A stretch of DNA of 64,000 bases from Spirodela intermedia (Eukaryota; Streptophyta; Magnoliopsida; Alismatales; Araceae). The DNA is taken from contig LR746268.1 of assembly GCA_902729315.2 (NCBI GenBank), positions 1,481,501-1,545,500 on the forward strand. Direction: 5' to 3'. The notes beneath the pieces are model-generated. The model was not told where the DNA came from. It saw only the letters and a list, made by a program, of their open reading frames with translations, and searched no databases. The position numbers were made by a program, and so were the translations under genes. This document shows, piece after piece, positions 62,729 to 64,000 of this stretch; positions within the stretch are counted from its first letter, which is position 1, and each line of letters begins with the position of its first letter.

Positions 62729-64000
62729 CTGGCCTGTCGGATTTTAAAATTTTGTCACAAGTGCAAGAAAGAAAGGTTAGCATAACAGTTGAGATCGCTC
62801 ATATTGAAGATATTGTTCATATTTTGAAAATATACTGACTGACAAGACATGCCTCCAAGTGCAACGTGACAAAAAGAACAATTTTATTCAAGAGTTTTTT
62901 AGGTTGTACAGTATGGCATATTATAGAGATGAAACGCATGAATATGTCTCTTTTGACAAGTACGTAATATGCCTGGCTTTTCATGTAAATAAAAGTTGAT
63001 GGCTGGCAGCACGGAAGCTCCGAATCCACTGTGGTCACCACACGAACTTGTAATCAAGTTCTTAATCTAAAAGTGTGTAGTGTAGGAAGAACATAGATTG
63101 AAGTGTGAAACAGAGAAAAGCAAATAGCATTAAGACTTTCTCTGAGACAATCAAGCAAATAAAGGAAAGAAGTGCATAAAATATTTGGGCTAGAAGAGAG
63201 ATCAACATGACACAAACAAGTTCCCCTTGCTAAGCCATAACAGCTGATGCAAAATGTCAGAAAAGCTAAAGGTGAAAAGGTATAACATACAGGTTCGTCA
63301 ATAGGCAACCAATTAAAAACTACAACAGTCAGTTCTGCTGGGCAGTATCTCTGTAAAAGCACATGCTAATATACGATTATTGATATAAAAATTGGGTGGC
63401 CCACCGCGGCCACCAACCTGCTTCTTCATCCTTCTCATGAAGTAATCAAACCACAATGTTACACATAATATTTCTCGGGCATATGCATTTCTATTAAATA
63501 TATATATATATATATATGTCTATCACTTTCCAGACAGATATGACCTCTGACCACTATTTATTTCTTTTAATGGAATAAGCAATCTCTATCTAGAACATCT
63601 TTATGAACACATGGATCTGACTTGAGAATATGAAAACAAACTCTAGGAATATTCATATCAGTTATGCTGATACATGAAAGAAAATAAACCACTTTTGGCA
63701 AAATAAAACTAGAACCCATTCAGTGGAGCCCGAGGAAATAAACACAATTAGACAAAGGTCATAAGTCTAGGGGAGCCCGTTTAGCTAAACCCATTCAGTG
63801 ACAAAGAAACCGCATCAGTACGCGCACATCCTACATCCATCAAGAATGAAAAAAAACAAAACATACAGTTATTACAGATAAGTGAATTTTTCAATGCTCC
63901 AAGTATGAAACTAGAACAATTGCTTGAGCCATGAACTCCAGAGAGAAACACAACATATCAGATAAAATCAATCACAGGCGAATATCTCCATCACAGTGAA
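62729..64000 (-). other. Probable intron of the PEPKR2-like gene up to the window edge
   Basis: No further kinase exon was recognised on the minus strand. The frame 63054-63362 (-) is not kinase-like. A short (AT)n run lies at about 63500-63518. The DFG-containing exon should come before KLSGMAGSPAY, so this stretch is interpreted as an intron. Confidence 0.55.

Noticed and set aside
63054-63362. Minus-strand frame as an upstream PEPKR2 exon
   Set aside because: It lacks any kinase motif and is Cys/Phe/Leu-rich, like random intron translation.

Overview
This is plant nuclear DNA. Seven complete spliced or single-exon genes and one gene cut by the right edge can be read. They include a chloroplast antenna protein (LHCB6/CP24, restricted to land plants), a plant-type myo-inositol-3-phosphate synthase, a SOSEKI polarity protein and a plant MIC60. 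Introns are short with GT-AG borders, exons are GC-rich, and intergenic DNA is AT-rich with decayed Ty1/copia and LINE elements. Very abundant (GA)n/(CT)n microsatellites and GC-rich coding exons suggest a monocot or other non-eudicot angiosperm. That placement is an inference; the species cannot be named from the sequence alone.

Layout. 1-2880: unassigned DNA, then a CT-rich block. 2881-4478 (+): SOSEKI gene, 5 exons. 4.5-15.5 kb: AT-rich DNA with a decayed minus-strand Ty1/copia element between two diverged LTR-like repeats (about 6.14-6.87 and 12.95-13.59 kb). 15556-16432 (-): LHCB6, 2 exons. 16.7-27.1 kb: AT-rich DNA with nested inverted repeats and LTR-like fragments. 27.16-28.3 kb (-): LINE remnant. 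28973-31610 (-): inositol-phosphate synthase, 10 exons. 33719-34879 (-): TRAPPC12-like TPR protein, one exon. 39601-41421 (-): NaKR-type heavy-metal-associated protein, 3 exons. 45012-55379 (-): MIC60, 12 exons with a 4.4 kb intron. 58462-59741 (-): ERD7/senescence-domain-like protein, 2 exons. 62039-62728 (-): the last two exons of a PEPKR2-like kinase that runs off the right edge.

The genes are independent housekeeping or regulatory loci and not a pathway cluster. They cover light harvesting, inositol synthesis, vesicle tethering, phloem metal-binding, mitochondrial cristae, dehydration response and a protein kinase. From memory, MIC60, an HMA-domain gene, MIPS1 and a TRAPPC12-like gene also lie within about 130 gene numbers at the end of Arabidopsis chromosome 4. 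The central block here may therefore be old microsynteny.

No new multi-gene system is evident. The most unusual signal is structural. Short tandem duplications (15-240 bp) recur in coding, intronic and intergenic DNA, and CT microsatellites sit inside introns with CT on the sense strand. In two introns the CT tract begins at the 5' splice site. In the inositol synthase gene a 15-bp duplication has doubled a splice donor in frame.
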